DNA of 24,714 bases from DATNBT01 sp964579765 (lineage in GTDB: Bacteria > Acidobacteriota > Vicinamibacteria > Vicinamibacterales > CAVVIG01), in NCBI GenBank assembly GCA_964579765.1, contig CAZOIK010000121.1:1-24714 (forward strand), written 5' to 3'. Below the pieces are notes generated by a model. It was not told the DNA's origin. It was given only the letters and a program-made list of their open reading frames with translations, and searched no databases. The position numbers and the translations under genes were made by a program. This document shows, piece by piece, positions 9,234-17,043 of the stretch (position 1 is its first letter; every line of letters starts with the position of its first letter).

Positions 9234-10327
9234 TGGCGGCGGCCTGGCGATCCATTCTGCTGACGCCGAACGTGCTCGGACGCGACGGGGTGTCGGCGCT
9301 GTCGCGCGAGATCGCGCGGGCGCTGCCGGCGCCCGCGCTCGTGGTGAGCCTGCACGACCCGCCGGCCAGCGCGGACCGATCGCCGGTGGGTGTCGAGATC
9401 CGCGGCGTGCGCAGCAGCCGGATGGCGTTCGTGGCGGCCGTCCTCGGACTGCTGCGGCGCACGAGCCCGTCAACGGCGGTTGTCTGCAGCCATCTCCACC
9501 TCTCGCCCGCGGCGAAGTGGCTGTCCTGGCGCGGTGGACGCCCCACGATCGTCCTGTGCGGCATCGAAGCGTGGGTGCCGGCGCGGACGCTCGAGCGGTG
9601 GGCGCTCTCGACGAGCGAGGTGACGGCGATCTCGCAGCACACGATCGATCGCTTCAGGAGCGCGAACCCGGAGCTGCGCGCCCTCGAGGTCAGCCTCTGC
9701 CATCCCGGGGTTCCCTCGACGCGGGCGGTGGATGCCGCAGTGCAGACGATCCCCTCGCACGCGGCGCTCATCGTCGCGCGCATGTCGGCCAGCGAGCGCT
9801 ACAAGGGGCACGACGCGCTGCTCGACGTGTGGCCGGCTCTGCTCCAGCGGCATCCCGAGGCCGTCCTCGTGGTCGCGGGCGAGGGCGACGATCGCGCGCG
9901 GCTGCAGGGGCGCGCGCGTGACCTCGGCGTGGAGCAGGCCGTGCTGTTCACTGGCAGCGTCAGCGACGAAGTGCTCGCGTCGATGTACGACCAGTGCCGG
10001 TTCTTCGTGATGCCGAGCCGGGACGAGGGGTTCGGTCTCGTGTTTCTGGAAGCGATGCGCGCCGGCAAGCCGTGCATCGGCGGCACGGGTGCCGCCGCGG
10101 AAATCGTCGAGCACGGCGTCACCGGATTCATCGTCGATCCAGACCAGCCGCGCGAGCTCGAGGCGGCGCTGACGCGCCTTTACGACGAGCCGGCGGCGTG
10201 TGTGCAGATGGGCGCGGCCGGACGAGCGCGTTTCCTGTCGTGTTTCACCGACGCGCATTTCCGCGCGCGGTTCGCGCGGGTCGTCGCCCGCACCGGTCCT
10301 GCGACCCTGGCCGCCTCCGTCTCGTGA
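9233..10327 (+). CDS. glycosyltransferase family 4
   Basis: GT-B enzyme of 364 residues. The N-terminus VAAAWRSILLTPNVLGRDGV is followed by SALSREIARALP, a normal acceptor-domain entry. The donor domain is well conserved: ALIVARMSASERYKGHDALL, VLVVAGEGDDRARL, VLFTGSVSDEVLASMYDQC, then FVMPSRDEGFGLVFLEAMRA with GKPCIGG, which carries the E-x7-E pair. The GTG at 9233 is chosen because it overlaps the previous stop by one base; the longer open frame upstream overlaps the preceding glycosyltransferase and is not needed for the fold. Its stop overlaps the next GTG (GTGA). It probably adds one residue to the repeat unit; the donor is not deducible. Confidence 0.87.
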   Translation: MAAAWRSILLTPNVLGRDGVSALSREIARALPAPALVVSLHDPPASADRSPVGVEIRGVRSSRMAFVAAVLGLLRRTSPSTAVVCSHLHLSPAAKWLSWRGGRPTIVLCGIEAWVPARTLERWALSTSEVTAISQHTIDRFRSANPELRALEVSLCHPGVPSTRAVDAAVQTIPSHAALIVARMSASERYKGHDALLDVWPALLQRHPEAVLVVAGEGDDRARLQGRARDLGVEQAVLFTGSVSDEVLASMYDQCRFFVMPSRDEGFGLVFLEAMRAGKPCIGGTGAAAEIVEHGVTGFIVDPDQPRELEAALTRLYDEPAACVQMGAAGRARFLSCFTDAHFRARFARVVARTGPATLAASVS

Positions 10328-12072
10328 ACATCCTCGGCCTCAACGCGTACCACGGCGACGTCTCGGCCGTCCTCGTGCGTGACGGACGGCTGATTGCCGC
10401 CGTCGAAGAGGAGCGCTTCCGCCGCATCAAGCACGTCACCGGATTCCCGAAGAGCGCCATGACGGCGTGCCTCCGGATGGGCGGCATCGGTCCGCGTGAC
10501 GTCGATCTCTTCGCCGTCTCACGCCGGCCCCGTGCGCATCTGTGGCGCAAGGCGCTCTTCGTGCTGCAGCACCGGCCGAAGCACACGCTCGGCGATCGGG
10601 CGCGCAACATGGCACGCCTCGACGATCTGCCCGTCACCATCGCCGACGCGCTCGGCCTCGACGAGTATGTGGTCCGTCCGCGGATGCGGTACGTCGAACA
10701 TCATCCGGCGCATCTCGCCAGCGCGGCGTTCGTCGCCCCGTTCGACGATGCGGCGGTGTGTGCGATTGACGGGTTCGGCGATTTCGTCAGCACGTCGTGG
10801 GGCGTCGTGCGGGGCACCTCGCTCGACGTGCGCGAGCGCGTCTTCTTTCCGCATTCGCTTGGGCTGTTCTATCTCGCGCTGACGCAGTATCTCGGGTTTC
10901 CGAACTACGGCGACGAGTTCAAGGTGATGGGCCTGGCGCCGTACGGCGAGCCGGCATTCGTGCGCGAGCTCGAGACGCTCGTCGGCCTCCGCGACGAGGG
11001 CCGTTTCGAGCTCGATCTCTCGTGCTTCAGCCATTGGTCCGACGGCGTCGAGATGACGTGGAGCGACGGCGCCCCCACCATCGGGCGCGTGTTCACGCCG
11101 CGCCTCGAGCAGCTGCTCGGTCCAGCGCGCCGGCCCGACGAGCCGTTGACCGCCCGCCACGAAGCGATTGCGGCGTCGCTGCAGGCCGTCTTCGAGCGCG
11201 CCGCGATGCACGTGCTCAGGCACGTCTACGAGCGCACAAAAAGCCCGCGACTCTGCCTGGCGGGCGGCTGCGCGATGAACAGCGTGGCGAACGGGAAGAT
11301 TCGCGAGCAGACGCCGTTCCGCGAGGTGTTCATTCAGCCCGCCGCCGGCGACAACGGCACGGCCCTCGGCGCCGCGTTTCACGCGTGGCACCAGGCATCG
11401 GCGGTGCCTCGCACGTTCGTGATGGAGCATGGCTACTGGGGCCCCCAGTCAACCGACGCGGAGATGGCGGCGGCCCTCTGCGCGCGCGCCGACGACATCC
11501 GCGCGGCCGGATGCGTCACACGCGCCTGGGAGGACGAGGCCGCGCTCGACGCCTGGACCGCGGCACAGATCGCGGCGGGCCGCGTGATTGGCTGGTTTCA
11601 GGGGCGGATGGAATGGGGCGCCCGCGCCCTCGGCAACCGGAGCATCGTCGCCGACCCGCGGCGTGCGGACATGCGCGAGATCATCAACACGCGGATCAAG
11701 TTCCGCGAGCGCTTCCGTCCGTTCGCGCCGTCGGTCGCCGAAGAGGCGCTCGACGAGTACTTCGTCGGCGCCGTGCCCGATCCGTTCATGCTGCAGGTAT
11801 ATCCCGTGCGTCCGGACCGGCGGTCGATCGTTCCGGCGATCACGCACGTAGACGGATCGGGGCGCCTGCAGACGGTCAGCGCGCGATCGAATCCGCGATA
11901 CTGGAACCTCATCAAGGCGTTCGAGCGTGTCAGCGGCGTGCCGATGCTCTTGAACACCTCGTTCAACGAAAACGAACCGATCGTGCTGCGTCCGGAGGAG
12001 GCGCTCGACTGCTTTCTGCGCACGCACATGGACGTGCTCGTCCTCGGACGCCACGTCGTGGAGCGATCATGA
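10324..12072 (+). CDS. carbamoyltransferase, NodU/TobZ family
   Basis: Predicted cytosolic O-carbamoyltransferase of 582 residues, the normal length of the NodU/CmcH/TobZ family. These enzymes form carbamoyl-adenylate from carbamoyl phosphate and ATP and transfer the carbamoyl group to a hydroxyl, here probably on a sugar. The N-terminal Kae1-like domain starts VNILGLNAYHGDVSAVLV and includes EEERFRRIKH. The HHPAHLASAAF segment has its histidine pair near residues 126-127 and is followed by VCAIDGFGDFVSTSWG and GDEFKVMGLAPYGEP. Next comes LCLAGGCAMNSVANGKI. The C-terminal domain has GRMEWGARALGNRSIVADPR and FRERFRPFAPSV. The GTG start overlaps the upstream stop (GTGA), and the stop overlaps the next ATG (ATGA). 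Carbamoylated sugars are known in some O-antigens and Nod factors, which fits this locus. Confidence 0.92.
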   Translation: MNILGLNAYHGDVSAVLVRDGRLIAAVEEERFRRIKHVTGFPKSAMTACLRMGGIGPRDVDLFAVSRRPRAHLWRKALFVLQHRPKHTLGDRARNMARLDDLPVTIADALGLDEYVVRPRMRYVEHHPAHLASAAFVAPFDDAAVCAIDGFGDFVSTSWGVVRGTSLDVRERVFFPHSLGLFYLALTQYLGFPNYGDEFKVMGLAPYGEPAFVRELETLVGLRDEGRFELDLSCFSHWSDGVEMTWSDGAPTIGRVFTPRLEQLLGPARRPDEPLTARHEAIAASLQAVFERAAMHVLRHVYERTKSPRLCLAGGCAMNSVANGKIREQTPFREVFIQPAAGDNGTALGAAFHAWHQASAVPRTFVMEHGYWGPQSTDAEMAAALCARADDIRAAGCVTRAWEDEAALDAWTAAQIAAGRVIGWFQGRMEWGARALGNRSIVADPRRADMREIINTRIKFRERFRPFAPSVAEEALDEYFVGAVPDPFMLQVYPVRPDRRSIVPAITHVDGSGRLQTVSARSNPRYWNLIKAFERVSGVPMLLNTSFNENEPIVLRPEEALDCFLRTHMDVLVLGRHVVERS

Positions 12073-13025
12073 ACCTCGCATCGAAGCGCGTGCTCGTCAC
12101 CGGCGGCAGCGGCTTCCTGGGCCGGCACGTCGTCGCCGCGCTGCGGCGCCACGGCTGCGCCGACGTCGTCGTTGTCCGCAAGGCGCACCACGACCTGACG
12201 CAACAGGCCGACGTCGCGCGTCTCTTCGCCGAGGCGCGGCCGCAGGTCGTCGTCCATCTCGCCGCGGTCGTCGGCGGCATCGGCGCCAATCGGGAGAATC
12301 CCGGACGCTTCTTCTACGAGAACGTCATGATGGGCGCGCTGACGATGGAGCAGGCGCGTGTGTCGGGCGTGGAGAAGTTCGTCGGCGTCGGGACCATCTG
12401 CGCGTATCCGAAGCTGGCGCCGGTGCCGTTTCTCGAGCGCGATTTGTGGAACGGCTATCCCGAAGAGACCAACGCCCCGTACGGCATCGCCAAGAAGATG
12501 CTGCTGGTGCAGGGACAGGCGTACCGCGAGCAGTACGGCTTCGATGCGATTCATCTGCTGCCGGTGAATCTGTACGGGCCGCACGACAACTTCGACCCGG
12601 CGTCGTCGCACGTCGTCCCGGCGCTGATCAGGAAGTTTCTCGAGGCTATGGAATCCGGCTCGCGCGAAGTCGTCTGCTGGGGCACCGGCAACGCGACGCG
12701 GGAGTTCTTGTACGTCGAGGACTGCGCCGACGGCATTGTGCGGGCGGCCGAGCAGTACGATCGTCCGGAGCCGGTCAATCTGGGAGCGGGCTTCGAGATC
12801 AGCATCCGCGATTTGGCGGAGCTCATCGCTGAGCTGACCGGCTTTGGCGGCGGCATTGTCTTCGACCGGAGCAAACCCGACGGCCAGCCGCGGCGCAGCC
12901 TCGACGTGTCGCGCGCGCGTGAGGCGTTCGGGTTCCGGGCGACGACCGATTTCCGGACGGGGCTCGTTCGCACCATCGAGTGGTACAAGGCCGAGCGCGG
13001 GCGTCAGACGGCAGCGACGGTGTGA
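12069..13025 (+). CDS. fcl: GDP-L-fucose synthase-like NAD(P)-dependent epimerase/reductase
   Basis: Extended short-chain dehydrogenase of 318 residues. The Rossmann motif TGGSGFLG is at residues 11-18 and the catalytic YGIAKK puts Tyr138 and Lys142 in the YxxxK pair. HDLTQQADV, VVHLAAVVGGIGANRENPG, VGTICAYPKLAPVPF and HVVPALIRKFLEA match the GDP-L-fucose synthase pattern (epimerase/reductase acting on GDP-4-keto-6-deoxymannose). The protein would supply GDP-L-fucose or a related 6-deoxysugar for the glycosyltransferases. The partner GDP-mannose 4,6-dehydratase is not in the window, so the substrate must come from elsewhere or the enzyme may have another nucleotide sugar. Start ATG overlaps the carbamoyltransferase stop, and the stop overlaps the next GTG. 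The family is clear; the exact substrate is inferred. Confidence 0.85.
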   Translation: MNLASKRVLVTGGSGFLGRHVVAALRRHGCADVVVVRKAHHDLTQQADVARLFAEARPQVVVHLAAVVGGIGANRENPGRFFYENVMMGALTMEQARVSGVEKFVGVGTICAYPKLAPVPFLERDLWNGYPEETNAPYGIAKKMLLVQGQAYREQYGFDAIHLLPVNLYGPHDNFDPASSHVVPALIRKFLEAMESGSREVVCWGTGNATREFLYVEDCADGIVRAAEQYDRPEPVNLGAGFEISIRDLAELIAELTGFGGGIVFDRSKPDGQPRRSLDVSRAREAFGFRATTDFRTGLVRTIEWYKAERGRQTAATV

Positions 13026-14257
13026 ACCTCTGCTTCTTCAATCGATCCTACTGGCCCGATCAGGCCGCCACGGGCCAGCTCCTCACCGAACTCGCGCAGG
13101 ATCTGGCGTCGGTCTACGGCTGCGGCGTCTCGGTCGTGGCGGGCCGGCCGCTGCACGCGCGTGCCCGGGAGCGCGCGTCGTTCTGGCCGGTGGCGACCGA
13201 GCAACACGAGGGTGTTCGCATCCTGCGCGCCAACGGCACACTCCTGCCGACGCGCCGGTTCGCCGGCCGCGCCGCCAACTACCTGACGTACTTCTCGTCG
13301 GCGCTGGCCGCGAGCTTCCAGATCGGCCGTCCCGACGTCGTCGTCTCGCTGACCGATCCGCCGATCGTGGGCCTGGCGGCGCTCGCGGCCGCCCGCCGCG
13401 CCGGCGCGCGGTTCGTGTTCCTGTGCGAGGACATCTTCCCTGAGGTGGCGTCGCTGCTCGAGGACTTCCACAACACGGCGGTGAACGGCGCGCTCGATCG
13501 GATCAACCGCAAGCTCGTGCGCGACGCGGACGCGATCGTCGCGCTCGGCGAGCGCATGAAGCGGCGGCTCGTCGAGGAGAAGGGCGCGCCGGCCGACCGC
13601 GTGCACGTGATTCACAACTGGGCCGACTGCGAGGCGATTACGCCAGGGCCCAAGGACAACGCGTTCACCCGCGCGCACGGGCTGCAGGACAAGTTCGTGC
13701 TGATGCACTCGGGCAACGTCGGGTTGTCGCAGAACCTGGATGTCCTCGTTGACGCCGCCGACCGGCTGCGAACGCGCGATCGGCTGGTCATCGCGATCGT
13801 CGGCGAGGGGGGGCGCCGGCCGGTGCTCGAGCAGATGGCCGCGGCGCGCGGCCTGACCAACGTGCGCTTCTTCCCGTATCAGCCGAAGGAACTGCTGCAC
13901 GAGTCGTTCGCGGCCGCCGACGCGTTTCTCGTGTCGCTCAAGCCCGGCCTCGAGGGCTACATCGTCCCGAGCAAGTTGTACGGCATTCTCGCGGCCGGCC
14001 GTCCGTTCGTCGCTGCCGTCGATCCGAGCTGCGAGGTCGCGGCGATTGCCGAGGAGCGCGCGTGCGGCCTCGTCGCGCCGCCTGGCGATCCGGACGCGCT
14101 GGCCGGCGCGATTGCGGCGCTCTGCGACGATCCGCACGCCGCCCGACGCATGGGCGAGCACGCGCGCCGTGCGGCGTGGCGCTACGACCGGCGCGCGGCC
14201 GTGCGCGCCTACTACGATCTGTTCGCGGGCCTGAGCCGCGTGGCGCACGCGGCATGA
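13022..14257 (+). CDS. glycosyltransferase family 4, WbuB-like
   Basis: GT-B enzyme of 411 residues resembling WbuB-type transferases of O-antigen and capsule loci. It begins VNLCFFNRSYWPDQAATGQL, with the YWPDxxATG pattern that is very typical of the group. DVVVSLTDPPIVGLAAL and FLCEDIFPEVASLLEDFHN complete the acceptor domain. The donor domain contains FVLMHSGNVGLSQNLDVLVD, VRFFPYQPKELLHES and the late segment EGYIVPSKLYGILAAGRPFV, which is this subfamily's version of the donor-binding loop. The GTG at 13022 overlaps the upstream stop by four bases. Its own stop lies within an ATGATGA junction with the next gene. WbuB homologues in other organisms transfer 6-deoxyaminosugars; that is only suggestive here. 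Confidence 0.88.
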   Translation: MNLCFFNRSYWPDQAATGQLLTELAQDLASVYGCGVSVVAGRPLHARARERASFWPVATEQHEGVRILRANGTLLPTRRFAGRAANYLTYFSSALAASFQIGRPDVVVSLTDPPIVGLAALAAARRAGARFVFLCEDIFPEVASLLEDFHNTAVNGALDRINRKLVRDADAIVALGERMKRRLVEEKGAPADRVHVIHNWADCEAITPGPKDNAFTRAHGLQDKFVLMHSGNVGLSQNLDVLVDAADRLRTRDRLVIAIVGEGGRRPVLEQMAAARGLTNVRFFPYQPKELLHESFAAADAFLVSLKPGLEGYIVPSKLYGILAAGRPFVAAVDPSCEVAAIAEERACGLVAPPGDPDALAGAIAALCDDPHAARRMGEHARRAAWRYDRRAAVRAYYDLFAGLSRVAHAA

Positions 14258-14859
14258 TGAAGCGAGTCTTCGACGCGTCCCTTGCGGCGGTCGGCCTCGT
14301 GGCGTCGTCGCCGCTGTGGCTGATCATTCCCATCGCGATCAAGCTGGAAGACGGCGGCCCGATCTTTTATCCGCAGGAGCGCGTGGGCCTCAACGGACGC
14401 GTCTTCAAGGCACTCAAGTTCCGTTCGATGCGGCCCGACGCGGAGGCCCTGACCGGACCGGTGCAGGCGACGGAGAACGATCCCCGCGTCACGCGCGTCG
14501 GCCGGCTTCTGCGCGGCGCGGCGATGGACGAACTGCCGCAGCTCGTGAACATCCTGCGCGGCGACATGAGCTTCGTCGGCCCGCGTCCGCTGCGTCCCGG
14601 CGAGGTGGACGTGCGCGGCGACGGCCAGGTCGTGCATCTCGACGAGATTCCCGGATACGAGGAGCGCCACGGCGTGCGTCCGGGGCTCACGGGGCTCACG
14701 CAGATCTACGCGCCGCGGGACATCTCGCGCGCCGGCAAGTTCCGGCTCGATCGCCTGTACCTGAAACGCGCCAGCTTCTGGCTGGACGTGCGGCTGATTC
14801 TGGTGTCGTTCTGGATCACGGCACGCGGCACGTGGGAGGTTCGCGGCCGCAAGGTGTGA
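14254..14859 (+). CDS. initiating phosphoglycosyltransferase (Bac_transf, short form)
   Basis: Monotopic sugar-1-phosphate transferase of 201 residues that would place the first sugar on undecaprenyl phosphate. It is the short form without the extra N-terminal membrane helices of WcaJ. The start MMKRVFDASLAAVGLVASSP with LWLIIPIAIKLEDGGPIFY is the reentrant hydrophobic segment. GRVFKALKFRSMRPDAE, the catalytic Asp-Glu in MDELPQLVNILRGDMSFVGP with RPLRPGE, and RPGLTGLTQI are all family hallmarks. Two ATG codons (14254 and 14257) are equally usable; the first overlaps the upstream stop as ATGA. The gene closes the long + strand operon; a weak -35 box for the next gene overlaps its stop. Its presence implies that a lipid-linked glycan is built in this locus. 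Confidence 0.92.
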   Translation: MMKRVFDASLAAVGLVASSPLWLIIPIAIKLEDGGPIFYPQERVGLNGRVFKALKFRSMRPDAEALTGPVQATENDPRVTRVGRLLRGAAMDELPQLVNILRGDMSFVGPRPLRPGEVDVRGDGQVVHLDEIPGYEERHGVRPGLTGLTQIYAPRDISRAGKFRLDRLYLKRASFWLDVRLILVSFWITARGTWEVRGRKV

Positions 14860-14883
14860 GAACCGTAAGGCGACGCTTATAAT
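14856..14883 (+). promoter_or_regulatory. sigma70-type promoter of the geranylgeranyl-reductase-like gene
   Basis: A perfect TATAAT lies at 14878-14883 and a 4/6 match to TTGACA (GTGAGA) at 14856-14861, separated by 16 bases. The only intergenic gap in the + strand series, 14860-14894, carries it. In this GC-rich sequence a perfect -10 box is unlikely to be chance. It would start transcription at about 14890, only a few bases before the ATG at 14895, so the transcript would be nearly leaderless; no Shine-Dalgarno is visible. Confidence 0.6.
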
Positions 14884-14894
14884 GTTCGCACTCA

Positions 14895-16055
14895 ATGACT
14901 GATTTTGACGTGCTGGTAGTTGGCGGCGGACCGGCAGGTCTGTACGCCGCCGAACGGCTTGCACGCCGCGGCGTCTCGACGCTGGTCTGCGAAGAGCATG
15001 GCGTCGTCGGCGACCCGGTGCACTGCACGGGCGTTCTGGCGACCGAGAGCTTCGACATGCTCGGCCTGCCGCGTGAGGCCACCCTGAACGCCCTCACAAC
15101 GGCTCGGTTCGTGTCGCCGTCGGGCATCACCGTGTCGCATTCCACGCCGACGCCGCTCGCGGCCGTCATCGACCGCGGCGTGTTCGACCGCGCGCTCGCC
15201 GATCGCGCCCTGGCGGCCGGTGCCGAGGTGCGCAACGGCACGCGCGTGTCGATGGTCGAGACCGGGCCCGCCGCTGTCCGCGCGCAGGTGGGCGACGAAT
15301 GGGTCAGCGCGCGTCTGTTGATGCTGGCGTGCGGCGCCAACTACGCGTTCCAGCGGCGTGTCGGGCTCGGGCTCCCGCGCCAGTACCTCCACAGCGCGCA
15401 GCGCGAGCTGCCCGCGGCGCAGCGTGGAGACGTCGAGATGCACTTCGGCCGCGACGTCGCGCCCGACGGCTTCGCGTGGGCCGTCCCGGTCGTCCGCGGC
15501 GCCGACACGTTCGTCCGCGTCGGCGTCATGACGTCGCGCGACCCGGTCGGCTGCTACACGAAGATGCTCAGCCGCGTCGCCGCCCGCTGGGGCATCGGCG
15601 ATCTGCGCCAGCCGCCGCGGCAGAAGATCCTGCCGCTCGGCGCCATCGACCGCACCTACGCCGATCGGTCGCTCGTCATCGGCGACGCCGCCGGGCTCGT
15701 CAAGCCGACGACCGGCGGGGGCATTCACTACAGCATCTGGAGCGCGGCGCTGGCGGCCGACGTGGCCGTTGACGCGCTGGCCGCGGACCGGCTCGACGCC
15801 GGCGCTCTGGCGTCCTACGAGCGAAAGTGGCGCGATCAGCTCGGCGAGGAGTTCGCCGAGCAGCGCTCGCTGCGCGATCTGGTCACGCGCCTGAACGACC
15901 AGGAAATCGACATGCTCTTCGACCTCGCCCGGACCGACGGCATCATGCCGATCGTGCGAAAGACGGCGCAGTTCAACCACCACCGCCATCTCATTCGCGC
16001 CCTTCTGCGCCACCCTCCCGCGCGGAAGATTCTCTTCAGATCCGTTTTCGGATAG
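14895..16055 (+). CDS. FAD-dependent oxidoreductase, geranylgeranyl reductase family
   Basis: Flavoprotein of 386 residues of the p-hydroxybenzoate-hydroxylase-like fold. The N-terminal dinucleotide-binding motif is DVLVVGGGPAGLYAAERLAR, followed by GDPVHCTGVL, a typical GGR element. DGFAWAVPV corresponds to the YxWxFP substrate motif, and VIGDAAGLVKPTTGGGIHYS is the second FAD-binding motif. Known relatives saturate isoprenoid double bonds (geranylgeranyl lipids, menaquinone or polyprenyl chains). In this neighbourhood it may act on the polyprenyl carrier lipid or a membrane isoprenoid, but that is inference; it may equally be unrelated to the glycan genes because it has its own promoter. 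The ATG at 14895 is the only sensible start. Its last 20 bases overlap the convergent gene on the other strand. Confidence 0.87.
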   Translation: MTDFDVLVVGGGPAGLYAAERLARRGVSTLVCEEHGVVGDPVHCTGVLATESFDMLGLPREATLNALTTARFVSPSGITVSHSTPTPLAAVIDRGVFDRALADRALAAGAEVRNGTRVSMVETGPAAVRAQVGDEWVSARLLMLACGANYAFQRRVGLGLPRQYLHSAQRELPAAQRGDVEMHFGRDVAPDGFAWAVPVVRGADTFVRVGVMTSRDPVGCYTKMLSRVAARWGIGDLRQPPRQKILPLGAIDRTYADRSLVIGDAAGLVKPTTGGGIHYSIWSAALAADVAVDALAADRLDAGALASYERKWRDQLGEEFAEQRSLRDLVTRLNDQEIDMLFDLARTDGIMPIVRKTAQFNHHRHLIRALLRHPPARKILFRSVFG

Positions 16056-17043
16056 CGTCAGCCTCGCCGGCGATCAGCTCGTACAGCCTCTTCGAGCAGA
16101 TCGCGTCGGTCATGTTGGCGAGCACCCACGCGCGCGGCTGGAAGCTGCCCAGCGTGGCGAGCGCCTGCCTGATCGCCGGCTCGAGGCCCGCCGTGTCTCT
16201 CGCGGCGAGGCCCGTGGACGCCGTCAGGTACGGCGCCGACGAACCGGACGTGAAGTGCCGCCCGCGCCATTCGGCGTCGCCCCGCGGGTCCCAGACGACG
16301 GTCGGCACGTCCATCGCCCAGGCCTCGGCGAGCGCGATGCCCTGGGTCTCGAACGTGCTGAGAAAGACGCCGAGCACGGATCGATCGAGCATTTGCCGCA
16401 GCGTCTCGGGCGTGAAGATGTGGTGCTCGCCGTGGCGCGAGCGGACGCGCAGCGGCTCGAGTCCGCATCGGCGCACGATCCGCTCGACTTCCTCGCAAAA
16501 CGCCTCGTCGCCGCTCTTCCAGTAGACGACGGCCGTGCGCTGCTTCGCGGCGCCCGACGGCGTCCAGGTCTGCACGTCCACGCCGCACGGGCACACGCGG
16601 CTCTTCCGGACGAGGCTCGGCACGTCGCGATAGAGATCGACGGCCCATTCGCAGGCGACGATCAGGAGATCGATTTCAGGCCTCTGCAAGATGCCGTCGT
16701 TCTCGTCCGCAAAGAGCGCGTTCACCGGGCCCGCGGCGAGGAAGTCGATGGCGCCGCGGCGCTTGAGTTCCGCGGCCTGCCGCAGGGCTTCGTTCGCCGG
16801 TGCGTACACGACGCGGGCGAGCTGTGAGAACGAGACGGGATTGAAGTTGAAGTCGGCGCCGATCTCGCGGAGGCCTTCGACGACGCTGCGGACGACGGCG
16901 TAGTGGCCGGGATAGCGTGACCCGCTGAGGCCACGCGAACCTGGTTTGAGGATCCGGCGCGCGGCGCCACGCAGCGCGATGTACGCGCGGCGAGAGGCCG
17001 GCAGAATCGGCCTCGTGAGGACGGTCAATGCGGGTCGGCTCAC
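16036..17043 (-). CDS. glycosyltransferase, GT4-like
   Basis: Predicted glycosyltransferase of 335 residues. The N-terminal part is unusual: GSRYPGHYAVVRSVVEGLRE and FNFNPVSFSQLARVVYAPAN, followed by IDLLIVACEWAVDLYRDVPS. The C-terminal half is a recognisable GT-B donor domain with TAVVYWKSGDEAFCEEVERI and the E-x7-E motif in STFETQGIALAEAWAMDVPT. The GTG start at 17043 overlaps the upstream gene's stop (GTGA), which fixes the start; a much longer open frame continues upstream but only across the neighbouring glycosyltransferase. It is the last gene of the - strand operon, and its 3' end overlaps the convergent FAD-enzyme gene by 20 bases. No sugar specificity can be given. Confidence 0.75.
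   Translation of the reverse strand: MSRPALTVLTRPILPASRRAYIALRGAARRILKPGSRGLSGSRYPGHYAVVRSVVEGLREIGADFNFNPVSFSQLARVVYAPANEALRQAAELKRRGAIDFLAAGPVNALFADENDGILQRPEIDLLIVACEWAVDLYRDVPSLVRKSRVCPCGVDVQTWTPSGAAKQRTAVVYWKSGDEAFCEEVERIVRRCGLEPLRVRSRHGEHHIFTPETLRQMLDRSVLGVFLSTFETQGIALAEAWAMDVPTVVWDPRGDAEWRGRHFTSGSSAPYLTASTGLAARDTAGLEPAIRQALATLGSFQPRAWVLANMTDAICSKRLYELIAGEADAIRKRI

Noticed and set aside
14680..14710. Short direct repeat GGGGCTCAC twice in tandem
   Set aside because: It encodes the conserved GLTGLTQ segment of the phosphoglycosyltransferase and is explained by the protein.
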